A stretch of DNA of 64,000 bases from Myrica gale (Eukaryota > Streptophyta > Magnoliopsida > Fagales > Myricaceae), in contig OZ005605.1 of the NCBI GenBank assembly GCA_963930655.1, positions 16,065,501-16,129,500 on the forward strand, written 5' to 3'. How positions within the stretch are numbered: the first letter of the stretch is position 1; each line of letters opens with the position of its first letter. Under the pieces are notes generated by a model. It did not search any database. It saw only the letters and a program-made list of their open reading frames with translations, and was not told where the DNA came from. Shown here in pieces: positions 1-12,300 of this stretch. The position numbers and the translations under genes were made by a program.

Positions 1-31
1 TCAGTTCCCTAATTTGCTGTACTCTTTGCAG

Positions 32-627
32 GAAATGCAGTTGTCAATGGCGACTTTGAAGAAGGCCCATGGATGTTCAGAAACACCTCACTCGGTGTCT
101 TGCTCCCCACCAACCTTGACGAGGAAATATCCTCATTGCCGGGTTGGAACGTGGAATCCAACAGGGCCATCCGCTACATTGACTCCTACCACTTCACTGT
201 CCCAGAAGGCAAACGAGCCATTGAATTGCTTTCAGGCAAGGAAGGCATAATTTCCCAAATGGTGGAAACGGCACCCAACAAGCCATATCGCTTGACCTTC
301 TCCCTTGGCCAGGCTGGGGACAAATGCAAGCAGCCACTTGCAGTCATGGCCTTTGCTGGAGACCAGGCTCAAAACATCCACTACACGCCTGATTCAAACT
401 CTACCTTTCAGACTGCTAATCTGAATTTCACGGCCAAAGCTGAGAGGACCCGAATTGCATTCTATAGTATATATTACAACACGAGAAGCGACGACATGAG
501 CTCACTGTGTGGGCCGGTGGTGGACGATGTGAAGGTTTGGTTTTCTGGGTCGAATAGGAATGGGCTCGGGGTATTTGGTTTGGCACTTGGCTTTTCTTTT
601 TGGGTTTCTATTTTCATCATCTTTTAG
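32..627 (+). CDS. DUF642 family cell-wall protein, last exon (5' partial)
   Basis: Only the final exon lies in the window. It starts after the acceptor TTTGCAG at 25-31 in phase 1 and reads GNAVVNGDFEEGP, the usual start of the second DUF642 galactose-binding-like domain, and ends at a TAG at 625-627. Family features visible are the paired glycine/tryptophan core (LPGWNVES), conserved cysteines (DKC, LCGPVVDDV) and the YHF/VPEG segment. The last 20 residues are hydrophobic after a small-residue stretch (SGSNRNG), which looks like a GPI-anchor signal; some DUF642 proteins end this way while others are simply secreted. The family is known from plant cell walls and binds pectin or pectin methylesterase in studied cases; the role here is inferred from family only. 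The N-terminal signal peptide and first domain are outside the window. Confidence 0.9.
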
Positions 628-1551
628 GGTTTACGAGGCACTTTATGTGTTAAGGTGTGGTTTTGTAGGTTTGGCATGGGAGTTTAGGTAAAACCTATTC
701 CCGGTATCTATGTTATATGTGTTGCTTTAGAATTTTGCTATGGAAAACGAGTATCGTATTATATTTCATCCTTTCGTTATATTGAAGACACCAGCCTGAA
801 GGAGGCCGTCACCAATTTAAGCTAAAGTCTAGATACTTGCTAAAATCCATTCACCAAACCAATGGTGGACGCTAAGTAAGAGATGTTAACCGATTACATT
901 CAATATATCATCAAAAAGATCCTTGGACTATCATGTTCTTCTCTAATTTTTAATAAGATAAATACGTACCAGCTATTTTATTCTTCTTTTAAGAGTAAGA
1001 TCACCCAAATGTTTCTTTCAAAGTGTTTGTAGATGATCTGAGATGATTGTTAGTGTCACTTGTAACAAATCTCTGTTTGTACTGTATTTGTTTCTTGAAA
1101 AAAATAAGAAAGGACAATAGAAATGGCTTGTTCAAGTAACCTAAACTCCAAAATAAGGCTAATCTTCTACCAGAATTTTCTTTTCTATGCCCTATTACAA
1201 AACTAGTGTAAAACCTATATAGTCTATTTTAACAACAGCCCAGTGATTCACAGTCCATTAACTAACTCCTTACAACTTATCAGTCTATCTAATTAACAAC
1301 TAATCCAGCCCACTTGTCACTAATTCACATCATTTTCTTTTTCTAATCCCCTTATATTCATCTGTTACATTAAATTACAAAGAAGTTGACGTTTATTAAA
1401 AATCACAATTTCACAAGTTAGTCCGGGAGCATTTGAATATCTGACGGATTTTATCTTTTTTCCATGGGCGATCTCAGTCTATCTTGCCAGCTTTCCTCAT
1501 GCGGTGACTTTCCCGTTTCACTATCAGCCGTATAAGACTGGGACAAGTTAA
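628..1551. other. 3' flank of the DUF642 gene, no gene seen
   Basis: AT-rich sequence following the stop codon; the first 150-200 bases are probably 3' UTR. No ORF with recognisable family features, splice structure or RNA gene was seen on either strand. Confidence 0.6.
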
Positions 1552-1749
1552 GGCTATGTTTGTGTACCAAAATTTTACTCCCTCTAAAATTTTAACACAA
1601 TTAAATATTACAATATAATCTCTCTCTCCCCATCAAATCATTACTATTTACTACAAAAAATATAAAAAATTACCTCTCTTTTCACTTTTTCACTAAACCC
1701 AATACCTAAAATTTTAACAACACTAAAATTTTACAACACAAACACAACC
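1552..1749. mobile_element. Tourist-like MITE, copy 1
   Basis: About 200 bp with terminal inverted repeats: the left end GGCTATGTTTGTGT matches the complement of the right end ACACAAACACAACC. The interior (CTCTCTCTCCCCATCA, TTTCACTTTTTCACTAAA) is shared in inverted orientation with elements at 41975-42139 and 45483-45679. The TGTTTGTGT-type ends and TA-rich target suggest a PIF/Harbinger (Tourist) MITE; the target duplication of this copy is unclear. Confidence 0.6.
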
Positions 1750-1982
1750 TCAGTGGAAGATGACTAGGAAGTCTCAACTTGCCTTCGGTTTGAGTTGGAA
1801 TGCGTTTTAACTTTTAATAGCCTCGATAAACTATACTGAAACAGCGTGCTTGTAGTCTACCTAAACTAACTCCCAAACACATTATTCAATTCACTTAAAA
1901 GTTTTAAAACTTGTTTTCTAATCATATTGATGAACTTATTTTCTCTTCTATAGTAATTGCCTTACCTTAGATAAATTGATTA

Positions 1983-2357
1983 GAGAAATTGACAATTTAG
2001 TTATTGAGTTTATACCACACTGACGATTTAGTCATTATGTTTCATTTTTTAACAATATGGTCACTGAAAATACATAGTTGTAACGATCTGGTCTTTCTGT
2101 CAAACCTCCGTTAATTTTTTAGCCGGAATAGCGGTCGACCGGTTTGTTTACTATTGTGGCAAAGGTAACTTGTAGCGGTTAACCGCTATATAAAACGGTC
2201 TACCATATTCTATTCCGTTAAAAATTAACAGAGATTTGACAGAAAGACCAGATCGTCAAAACTATGTATTCTCAGTGGCCATATTGTCAAAAAATTGAAA
2301 CCTAATGACTAAATTGTCAACGTTCTACAAATCCACTGACTAAATTTTCAAATTTTC
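1983..2357. mobile_element. Foldback (palindromic) MITE with 9-bp target duplication
   Basis: The two halves of this 375-bp stretch are inverted copies of each other along most of their length; for example GATCTGGTCTTTCTGTCAAA near 2085 pairs with its complement near 2235. It is flanked by a perfect 9-bp direct repeat AATTGATTA (1974-1982 and 2358-2366). Nine-base duplications are typical of Mutator-like elements, so this is probably a MULE-derived MITE. No coding capacity. Confidence 0.8.
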
Positions 2358-2433
2358 AATTGATTATAATAGTTGCTTTCGTAAATCACAATTATGGTGA
2401 TATTATTTGAGTTTTTTGGATTAATATTTTTCT

Positions 2434-2712
2434 GGATAAATTATATTTCACACTTTTTAATTACCACTCGTTTTATAATTTATACTCCAAACTATCAAAA
2501 TCTAACATATTAGTACCCACAAAGTTAATGCTATACAACCCGTGTTAAGATATTATTGTTAAGAAAAAAAAAGAATATTTACACAACCTTAATTATTAAA
2601 TTGTAATATATGGTGTAAAGTGTATTCGTAATTTAGAATGTAAGGTGTAGGTGTTGTAAGTTATGAAAACGAGTGATAATTAAATGGTTTAAAGTGTAAT
2701 TTTCTCTATTCC
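2434..2712. mobile_element. Palindromic AT-rich MITE
   Basis: Left arm (GGATAAATTATATTTCACAC) and the complement of the right arm (GGAATAGAGAAAATTACAC) are imperfect inverted repeats, and the similarity continues inward through the ACTCGTTTTATAA segments. Only a weak TTTTCT-type flanking repeat is visible, so the class is uncertain. Confidence 0.55.
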
Positions 2713-2897
2713 TTTTCTTCACCCGTTGTTAGAAACAAAATTCCTTAACCGTATATTTACAAAATATAACTTTTTCTCACGATTTTTTTTCTTTTATAAA
2801 TTGAAACTAATATTTGTTACCTTCTCTAAAATAGTAGACAAACTAATCTCAAGTTGTACGTCTACGTATTTATGAAAAGTCTCGTAGTTATGTTAAA

Positions 2898-3269
2898 GGG
2901 AAATTCACTTTTTAGTCATTAGGTTTTGGGTATTTTTTCATTGTAGTCATTCATTTTCAAATTTCAAATTTTTAGTCTTTGAGTTTTCTTTGTTTGACGA
3001 AATGATCATTCTGTCAATCTGTCGTCCATATGTTAACGGAACTCTCTAATACGTCAGCAAATTTGTATCGATCGACCGCTCACATTCAAAGCATATACTC
3101 GGTCGATCGGTTCAAATTTGCTTTTTGTCCGTTAAGCATATAGACGGCAGACTGACGGAAGGATCATTTCGTCAAAAAAAAAACTGAAGGACTAAAAATT
3201 TGAAGTTTGAAAGTATAGGACTAAAATGAAAAAGTGTCCAAAACCTAAGGACTAAAAAGTGAATTTCCC
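2898..3269. mobile_element. Foldback MULE-type MITE, family member 1
   Basis: Termini GGGAAATTCACTTTTTAGTC and its complement, with long inverted arms meeting around GTCGATCGG. Flanked by TATGTTAAA (2889-2897) and AATGTTAAA (3270-3278), an 8/9 match of a 9-bp target duplication. A second member of the same family is at 20380-20763. Confidence 0.8.
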
Positions 3270-3278
3270 AATGTTAAA

Positions 3279-4227
3279 TTTTATTATCGGCTTTATGTGG
3301 TTAATTAAAAATTTAATTAATCCACTTTAGGAAATATGTTTTTGTAACAATTAATTAGCTTTAGTGACTAGTACAAGAGGAATTAAAATTGAAGGACCAA
3401 ATTGAGGAAAAAACTAAACTATATGAATTAATTAGTTAAGCCTGATTAAAATTTAGTAAATGAGAAACAAATGAATAAAGCTACCAACATAAACCAATAC
3501 ATTATATAATTTTAGAGAAAATAATTTAAATGCCATATATTTAATAATTTGATTTATATATTTTTCATTCATATAATCCTGCGTATAAGCAAAAGATCAA
3601 AGAGTCAATTATGTCAAAGACGACTTAAATGGAAGAGATCAACAACAGCGTTATCACCTTCACATATACAAGAGGGAGCATTCTATGTGGACCATCGGCT
3701 CAACTAAGCAACCAGTACATATTGTTTACTAAAGTAATTTAAATATAAATATATTCAATAAAATTTGTAAAACAAAAATTTAAAATATCAAAATTTTTAC
3801 ACAAACACTAATACCTTTTATACAGTATTTAATAACTTTTCACACCAACTCCAATAATTTTTTTAAAAATATATAACAAAAATTTTTTTCCAATACATTT
3901 GTATTAAAAAATTATATAAAATCATCTATCTTTATGCCTTTTTACAAACACTAATAAAAATTAAACATCTTTAAAAAAATTCACCAATTTTTACACGAAA
4001 ATCTATAAAATTCTAATCTACATAAATATTCAAAATATTATTAAAATCCTAAGAATCTTACAATTTTATTTAAAAAAGAAGATACCTTACATCTTATGAT
4101 AGCACCATTAAATTACAATTATTTTTTCTTTGGCTTTACAAATTTACCTAGAAGTCCATAAATTGTAATACTTCAGATTGGAAGGATTAATAAATTGTTT
4201 GAGGGTGTTATAGGAATGTATTATCGA
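3279..4227. other. Gene-free AT-rich stretch
   Basis: Very AT-rich sequence with short A/T runs. No ORF, RNA gene or clear terminal-repeat element was recognised. Confidence 0.5.
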
Positions 4228-4621
4228 GCTCCAAACAGTGGCGGATCTAGGATTAAAATTTACGGGAGTCGAACTTTAAACGCGAAACGACAATAATTTT
4301 TGTTTTCGTAATCCAAAAAATTGTCTCTAGAGCTACAATATCTAAAATTAAAGACTAAAAAATAAAAACTATATAACAATTCACAATAATAACATAAAAA
4401 TAAATAATCAAAACTAAACAAGTTATATGGTTCCTTTACTTCTTTGTTTCAGCCACCGTAATACCAAAAAAGTTCAGAAGCAACCGCCAAAATACCAAAA
4501 AAGTTCAGAAGTCCGTTTGAAATATCCAGTAGCTCATGCAAATAACTTGATAGCAAAACTGAAAAACCCTAAACTAAACTAAACACAGATCCAAAATGAC
4601 AATGAACATATCTTTTTGGTC

Positions 4622-4930
4622 TCAACTATCTTCGTAGACTGCTTGACCTTCTACCAAATCATTTCCCAAAAAACGAACGGATAGAACCGCGTGTGCAAAT
4701 GCAGGTATTTCCAAAAGATAAAGCCGAATGGGGTTTAATACGTATAAGCTTGAGAGTTTGTTTGGGTCGAAGTGCCAGTCTGAGCCAGACAATAGACCTT
4801 GGGCCATGACAAAAAGGGGTCTAAAATTATTTAGCCTAATATTATACCTATCGCGTAGAACTAGAAGCACCAATTTTGCAAATAGTGTTAAATAAATGAT
4901 GAATTCGGTTTCAGGTGACTCAATTTGCAT
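4622..4930 (-). other. Unidentified 102-codon ORF inside the hAT element
   Basis: An open frame on the minus strand reading toward the left end of the hAT element. I do not recognise the product. Its 3' half, from an internal ATG near 4807, looks moderately gene-like (MAQGLLSGSDWHFDPNK). It may be a second captured fragment on the strand opposite to the BAHD piece, or a chance ORF. It overlaps the putative intron end of the BAHD fragment. Confidence 0.2.
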
Positions 4931-5376
4931 GTGGTGGTAATGATATCGTGATAGGCCTTATATTCTGCCATAGCATATGTGATGGCCTACGAGCTGCACA
5001 ATTTCTAAATGCGGTTGGTGAACTGGCTAAAGGTGTTGAGCATTTGAGCATCCAGCCGGTGTGGCGCAGGGACTTCTTTCCACTTCCACCCCACCACCAA
5101 GCAAATCTCACTGCTTTGGTAAACCTAGCTACCACCACCGATTGCCAACTACATGCTTGAGCATGCCAATGTAGATATACTTCTGGATCACATCAACCAG
5201 CTCAAAGCGAGAATTCCAGCAATCAACTGGGTAGACTTGCTCTTCTTTCGAAACTGTAGCTGCCACGTTTTGGAGCCGTCGAACGCAGGCTATAAACTTA
5301 AAGGAAAATACAGAACTCAAGCTTGTTTTCTTTGTGAATTTCCATCAGCTCTTGGACCCTCCATGGCTGTAAAACA
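4918..5376 (+). pseudogene. BAHD acyltransferase fragment, frameshifted
   Basis: Begins directly after an intron-like acceptor (CGGTTTCAG, ending 4914-4915) and reads TQFACGG...GLIFCHSICDGLRAAQF. HSICDG is the BAHD catalytic HXXXDG motif, and the order matches the middle of a BAHD protein (vinorine synthase / taxane acetyltransferase type). A stop follows shortly after the HANVDILLDH segment, and a frame change brings in SFETVAATFWSRRTQAIN and LKLVFFVNFHQLLDPP around 5247-5376, again in family order. Both the N-terminal third and the C-terminal DFGWG region are missing, so it cannot make an enzyme. The preserved splice acceptor indicates capture from genomic DNA rather than from cDNA. Confidence 0.75.
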
Positions 5377-5485
5377 TGCGTTGACCTGGGCCTATGGGAT
5401 CGAGGCCCCATAGGTCCAGGCTAAAAAAAAATTACATGGTGGCGGCTGCCCAGGGCCGCCCCCTATATCTGCCACTGGCTTCAAA

Positions 5486-6388
5486 TCTGATGTCGTAGGT
5501 CAATTTGGACGGTTAAAACTCAAGTTAAATTATAACTAATCTTTTTGTTAATTGTTACGCATGACTACTTTCCCATCGAGTCAAATCCAACACAATTGTC
5601 TTAACAAATGTTATTGTTCAAAAGCCCACATAAATATAGCATCATTATCAAATTCCTGTTTATAATGGGATTGGTGTTTGAATGAATAATATTTTTTATC
5701 CAAATTAGAAGTACAATTGCTTGATTAATTTAAAGAAAATAGATACGTTGACTTTATACTATTTAATAGATATTAAGATTTTTTGTAATTTTTTACTTAA
5801 ATTGTATATATACAAATTTGATTATACAACCTATATAGTTTAAATTTTATATGAAAAATATTAACTCGAGTAGTGCAATTGAGTATGATAGTCTATCTCT
5901 ATCTGAATTGCATAGTATAAATCGAATAAAATATTATAAAATATTTGGACTATTTAATGTTGTGTTTATTTATTTTTAAATTATACCATATAATTCCAAC
6001 GAAAATTATAAAAGATGTTTGATCAAAATTAGTATAAAGTTATAAAAAACAATGATCGCAGAATGGTTTTTTTTTTTTTTGTACATTGGCATTTGCAGCC
6101 TCGGAATTAAAGAGAAGCGGAATATTTTTGAATTTTATCGAAAGAAAAGACCGGAGCAAGTAACGGGGAAGTAGTGCGACTGCGACTTGTCCCTCTTGTA
6201 TTTCAAATAACATCATAAGAAATGACAAACTCGTCCTTACAATTACAAAGCTGGGAGCCTCCATCAGTATAAAAGGTCCTCGGGAAGAATTCCCCAGACG
6301 GAGCGGGAGAAGAAAGGCCGGGTGTAGAGGCTTCCATTTCACTCGTAGACCGCCTTTGCTCTCTTCCCTCCTACGCCTCCTCCTCCCA
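5486..6388. other. Intergenic DNA and 5' leader of the LARP6A gene
   Basis: AT-rich to about 6050, then rising GC content toward the gene. The last 100-150 bases before the ATG at 6389 are pyrimidine-rich and are probably 5' UTR. An antisense ORF here (6040-6423) has no family features and is discounted. Confidence 0.4.
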
Positions 6389-9300
6389 ATGGAAGGCGTA
6401 GAGGGTCCCCCCTCCGCCACCACTCCCCACTCGGGCCCACCGTCTCCACCGCAAGATGACCATGACTTTACACCCGTCGGATCCCCGGACCACGACCACG
6501 AGATTCACGCGCTGCCGTCCGACGAAGATCACGACCATGACCACGACGACGATCAGGAGCACGGTCAAGAGCTAGATCAAGGTCAAGATCACTCGGGTGG
6601 GGCCGGGGTTCTTACCGACGAGCTCAAGCATAAGATCATTAAGCAGGCAGGGCGCCGATCCTCTCCTCTCTCCTATCGTATTTTTGAATCCTTAGAAGGC
6701 TTTGTTCGTCTTTTGGTTGCGGAGAAAACATAGAAATGAGAAGTCAGAGTAATGTATTTGGTGTTGGAATTCGACAGAACTTCCTCTAGACCTCGCTCGA
6801 TTTAACTTGACTAGCTGGGTAAAATTGTATCTTTTTATGTACTTCATCTATGCCTATTGCTGCTGTTTCGAACCACATAGCCTATAAAATGCTCGAAATA
6901 AAGAAATATGAATTTCTCGTTTATGAGATACTTTGGTTTCTGATTTCTCAGAATTGCTTAGAAGCTCTTAGTGAGCTGAAGGAACTCGCGTATGTTGAGG
7001 GAAAGCTTTTTCCTCCGCTCGTGGCTTCTAATGCTGCAACCAATGTATTGCTAGGTAGAAAATCCTTAAGACACGTAATTCTGTTTATTCCCCAGATAAA
7101 TTAAATTAATTTTAGTTTTTGAGCAAATTTCAAACGATATTTTCATTTTTAGACAATTGATTTGGTGCAACCTCTATAACATATTTGGGGACCATTTGGT
7201 CGCATAAACGAGTTTATGTGTATGACTCATAACTTGTTCCTCAGACTATGAACACCCAACTGCTAGATGGGTTACGGGTATTCCTTGACACAGTATCTCT
7301 AAAGTTGTTTTTAAAGCCAATAAGCTGGCTAGATTGCACCTCCAGCCTCCATAAGAATGAGTTGGCTTCTGAAGTCATGGGGTCAAGTCAACGGAATCTC
7401 TAGCTAACTGATAGAAAGGAGAGTTTTGCTGTATGAATTTGTTTGCTAGTTCTATTAAGTTAAGGTGTACGTCAGTCATCAACTGAAATTGACTGCTTTC
7501 ATGGATCTGCAGGTTGAGTATTATTACAGTGATGAAAATTTACAAACGGACAAATATATGTTGAGCTTCATTAAGAAGAACAAAGAAGGGTTTGGTAAGT
7601 ACTTAAATTTTGTGGTTTTGATTCAATTTAGCTTGAAATATTTGTTGATAGTGCTATCGATAATGCTGATGTTCTGCACCTTGAAGATATGGGTAATTGT
7701 TGATGTAAACAATTTAACTTGCATATATTCATACACATTGTACTATTCGACTACTGCCATTGCTGTAACAAGTTGTGAGTTTTGAATCTAAACAATTGTG
7801 TTATTGTTCTGACACTAGCTTTATGGGACTTTGATGATCCATGTGATAACGTCTAGAGTGGTGGTTAATATTTTTTTTTTGGGGGGGGGATTCAGTTAAC
7901 ATCCCCTTTTGGAACTTAATCTGCTGAAAACAATTGTTTACAGGTAACACCAGCTAAATTTTTTTTCCAGTCCGTACTACAATCATTCTAAGTAGAAGAC
8001 TTTAAGATGCTAATTCAACTTCGCCTTATAGTCACATCTTAACTTACCTGTATTAGACTTTGAGATGTATTTTCAATGCTGGTATAGTAAACTCTGGAGG
8101 CACTTGAGTCTTAACAGAGTTATTTAATTATTTCCCACTGCTAGTCCCACCCAAACCCCCTCCTGTCCAATCTCTCCCCCTACCCCCGGGTCCAAAAATA
8201 GAAACTCAGACATTTCACAGCTAGAGTACAAGAATGGGGATGATGAAGGTGATGAATAAAGCAGGTACTTCTGACAGGTTGCCTAGCCTGGATGGTTTCC
8301 TGGTGCAGCCAGTTTTAGTTGTGCCGAGCTTCCAGGATGAGTCTGAATGAAAATGTAACAAACTGCTGACTGATTCCTTCTCTATTCTTGTAACTCGTTC
8401 GACTCTGGGCAGTGGTCTGAATGACTATTCTCCAACCCATAGACCCTTTTCTTTTTGGTTTAATTGTTCCACATATTTTTCTACTACAGATATTTTTCTA
8501 ATGTTCTGTTTGTTCCATGAGTCCTTCCCGTAATACAAACTTTAAATAGAATCAGAGTGTTGTGTGAAATTGATGGTAATCATGTTAAGGTGAATCCGTT
8601 ACTCGTGGTTAAAATATTGGTTTTTTTGAGGAGGTAAGTATGGATAATTGGAAACAGCACCTATCATATTCATCTTTTATTCTATTCTATGATTTTCTCA
8701 GTTCTGTTGGCCCATAGACTAATATGTGCGGTTATTTTCAATATGGCCTACGTTTTGAACTTTTGCTGTCACTCTTTCCCTATCTCTATTCTGAAACTGG
8801 GTCTGTTTGGTTGGAACTTTATCTCATCCTCAATTATAAGGTCTTAAATTGGATACAGAAGCTGGACTCATGGAAGTTTCTCATTTTTTATTGTCTCGAT
8901 GTTTGAAGTTCTAGAGATGCCCTTGCTGGAAAATGATTCTCTTAGTGTGATAGGAATATCACTATTGTTCTGCAACACTAAGCCAAATCCTTCGGTTATG
9001 CCCCGTACCATGTGATTCGCATGTCCTTCTGCATTGTTGGACTTAATGCAATTATTTGTAAACCTGTGACAGTTAGGAGTTATGATTTGGGAATTTAGTG
9101 TGCCCGTTCCTTAGGATACATTGCTCGTCAACCTTTGCTGTTTGATATTAAATGGCGAAGGGGATAGAACTACCATGGTGATTTTTGTTCTTGTAATTGA
9201 AATAGGGGTTTTTAAAGAGAAACTCTGGGTCCATGTTTATGCTGTCTATTGAGTTGCCTTGGATTTTACCATGTGGGCCCAAGGATGTTGTGCATAGAGT

Positions 9301-12300
9301 AACGAACCGAAGAGTTCTTGTTTTATCCAAATTCCCTAACTGATGTTTTTGGATGTAGATGCAATCCTTAACACAGTGCGATACTAGGAGTTTTTTCCCA
9401 ATTAGGATTGAGCTGACGAGCATGAAAGAGAAGAGAATTTAGGTGGGCAAGTTGGTGCGTCTCGAAGATATTAGAAAGTATCAACATTGCACAAATTTGA
9501 GACTGCAGAAGGCAGGTTGGTGTATCTCGTGGATATTAGAGAGTATCAACTTTGGACGAATCTCTAGTCATTATCTTGTGGCTCAACGAGAGAATTATAG
9601 GGCAATAGATTCTCTTGTGTGTGAGATTGGGATTTGGGTATATTGGGCTTCGGTTATTCGGAGTGGTTTTCTTCGTCTTTTGCTTGTACCCTTGATTTTG
9701 ATATTAATAGATTTTTCATGTTGTCTTTGCCCGTGGATGTACCTCACCCTGAGGGAGCTACTTTAAGTTTTGGTGTCTCTGTGTTTGTTTTTTGTGTGAT
9801 TTACCATGATCGTTTGGTCAATTGCACAACATTGTCATAATTGATGAGGTAGTTCACAATCTACGCAAGGTAGAAGTTTTTTTAAACAAACAAAAATTTT
9901 TATGGAAGTCAATAATGGTGTGGCTCAGTGATTTCGAAGCTCGGTTGAACACTGTGAAGTGGTGCAAGCGTGATATTTAATTTCCATATTTCATGATTTT
10001 TTATAGTGGGCTGTTTAGGTTGCTGCCTTACATTTCCACTTATGTACTATTAGGATATTTTGATGATAGTTCACCATCTGCTTTACCTATAGTTATTTGT
10101 TCTAGTTGATAAGGTTTTGACAGCATACCCAATGCCTATTTTTTTCTCCGTTCTCTCTCCTCCCCCCTCTCTTCCCTGTAGGGTGGTTGTGCTGTTTGGC
10201 CGATCATTCTGTTAGATTTTTCAGGCTGTGTGTAGCCCTTAGTTCCCGTTAGGTGTTCCCGATGTTGTTCTCTCGGAGATTCAGTGTTGAAGCGAAGGAG
10301 TTTCAGATTTCAGTGTTAGGCAATGGTGTTGTGAAGCTTTCGGAGTGGAGTAGGAAAGCATTTAGTTCTATATTTCTGGGTAGATATGGAGCTGTTTGGA
10401 TGGTAAACCTGGTGAGTAGGCTGCATGAGGATGTCAATAAGGAGTTTGTTGCCAAATTCAATGAAGCTTCTCAGGCTTTCTTGGCGCAAAGATGTAGCAA
10501 CAAGGCTGAGCGATATGTTGCCATTGCAGAATTTGGAGGTGGGCGCAGAAAAGAGGTGGTGATGATTCTTGAAGGTAAAAAGGGATCAGGCTGGAAGGAG
10601 TTGGCTGCTTTGTTTCAGGAGGTGGTTTCTCACATGAGTCAATTTAAGCGTGGAAGAGGCAATTCTTATGCCTCTGGAGTTCGAATGGACGAGTCTTTCG
10701 CCAAAGTGGTTATGAAAGGCAAGATGGGGAACAATCCCGGAGGCAGAGCTCTGGCCGAGGGAGACTTTGGAGTGGCTGGAGGTGGCGTGGCAAAGACGTT
10801 TGAGCTACCTTCTTCTATGCATGCCAAAAAGGAGGGTGTTGACCCTTTTTCCAAGGGTCTGACATTTAATGCAACGACGGCTGGCTGTGTGATGTTTGCG
10901 TCTCCTTTTGGAGGAAAAAACTGTTGGTATTAGAGAGGAGGTTGACTCTTTAATCAATATGTTGGGGCTGGAGTTTGGGTCGGGTCACGAAAGGAGAGGG
11001 CAGCCTTGCCTTCCACGCTGGGCTATTTTCGGATGGATGGGCTGGGCCTTTTCCCTGTGGGAAGCACAGGCTTGACTCCTGCTAATGGGCCAAGCACTGC
11101 GGGGGCCCGGTTTGAACTGGGTGGGTCGGGATCGCGTGGGTCAGCTTCGGCTACCCTTCGTGACCCTGTTTCGTTGGGCGCAGGCGAGCCGAAGTCGTCT
11201 GGAGGTGCAGTCAGAGGTTTCGCCCAGCTCTCGTCGGTGGGTGGCCCTTCGCCGGCGTGTTTTGGCTCGCGTGGTGTTCGCCCAGTGGCCTCTCCGGCGC
11301 CGGTGCTCTTGCCGAGCCCTTCGTTGCCTCCAGACTTGGTGTCGCCGAAGGATGGTCTTTCGACGACGCCTTCTGGGGCGAGGGGTGACAGCCCGGTGGC
11401 CTCGCCGGCGCCGGAACTCTCACCTAGCTCCCCTCTGTTGCCTTTTGAAGAGGCTGTTTCTTCCTCAGTGTTGCTGTCGACACCCAATCCTGGTGGTGTT
11501 GGTTTTGACTTGGCCGATACAATTTCAGTGGTGCTTTCTGGTGAGATGGAGCTGGTGGGTTTGGTTGGGAGAGTGTCTGGTGGTCAGGATGAGCTGGAAG
11601 GCTTGTCCAACAATCATGTTGGTGGGCTTAAGCTGCCTGATGCTGAGGAGTGCAACCCTTTGGCTCTTGGCAACTTTGTTCAACTGGGAGGAGATGAAGG
11701 GGAGGTTTCGATTGAGCTCGTTGAGCCTGAGAATGAGGTGGGAAGGGTTGTCTGTGAGGGAGAAGAGGGAAGGCATTTGACTTTGGGGGCTGTTGAGGAA
11801 CCATAGATGTTATTTGTGGAGCCTTTGGCTGTTTGTTTCCCTGTTGCGGGCAGGACTGAGTGTAAGAGCGGTAGTGTGACTTCAGGGTGGGTGTTAGATA
11901 TGGTGTCTTCTTTCAGAAATATGATGGGTGTGTCTTGTGAAGGTTATGAGGACGATTTGTTGAGCCTTTTTGCTGCTTTGGAAAGAGATAGGGAGCAGAG
12001 TAGCTTTAAGACCCCATGCAAGAAGGGTGGAAAATTAGGACGAGAGTTGAAGGGGCTAGAGTCTTCTATTAATTATGATGGGAATATTGCTTCTTCTAGG
12101 AAGGGAAGAAGCGAGGGGCGGGCTTTGATGGTGATTTGATGATGCCAAAAATTATTAGTTGGAATGTTAGGGGGTTGAATGTCAGGGCGAAGTGTAGAGG
12201 AGTGGGAAATTTGTTACGGGGATGGAAACCAGACTTGGTTTGTCTTCAAGAGACCAAGATGGCTGTTATGTCTGGTGACGTCATTAGAAGTTTGTGGGGT

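Larger units (their letters stand above)
4236..5477. mobile_element. Non-autonomous hAT element carrying a captured gene fragment
   Basis: The element starts CAGTGGCGGATCTAGG and ends with the complement of CAGTGGCAGATATAGG (14 of 16 matching). It is flanked by an 8-bp target duplication: GCTCCAAA (4228-4235) and GCTTCAAA (5478-5485), 7/8 identical. Eight-base duplications and CAG-starting inverted repeats are hAT hallmarks. No transposase is present. The interior holds a BAHD acyltransferase gene fragment (4918-5376) and an unidentified minus-strand ORF (4622-4930). A related element lies at 60683-62213. Confidence 0.85.

Noticed and set aside
6040..6423. 127-codon minus-strand ORF overlapping the LARP6A start
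   Set aside because: It lies over the leader and first codons of LARP6A, is of low complexity and has no family features.
11023..11487. Minus-strand ORFs across the LINE ORF1 region
   Set aside because: Antisense reading of the GC-rich Ser/Pro region of ORF1.
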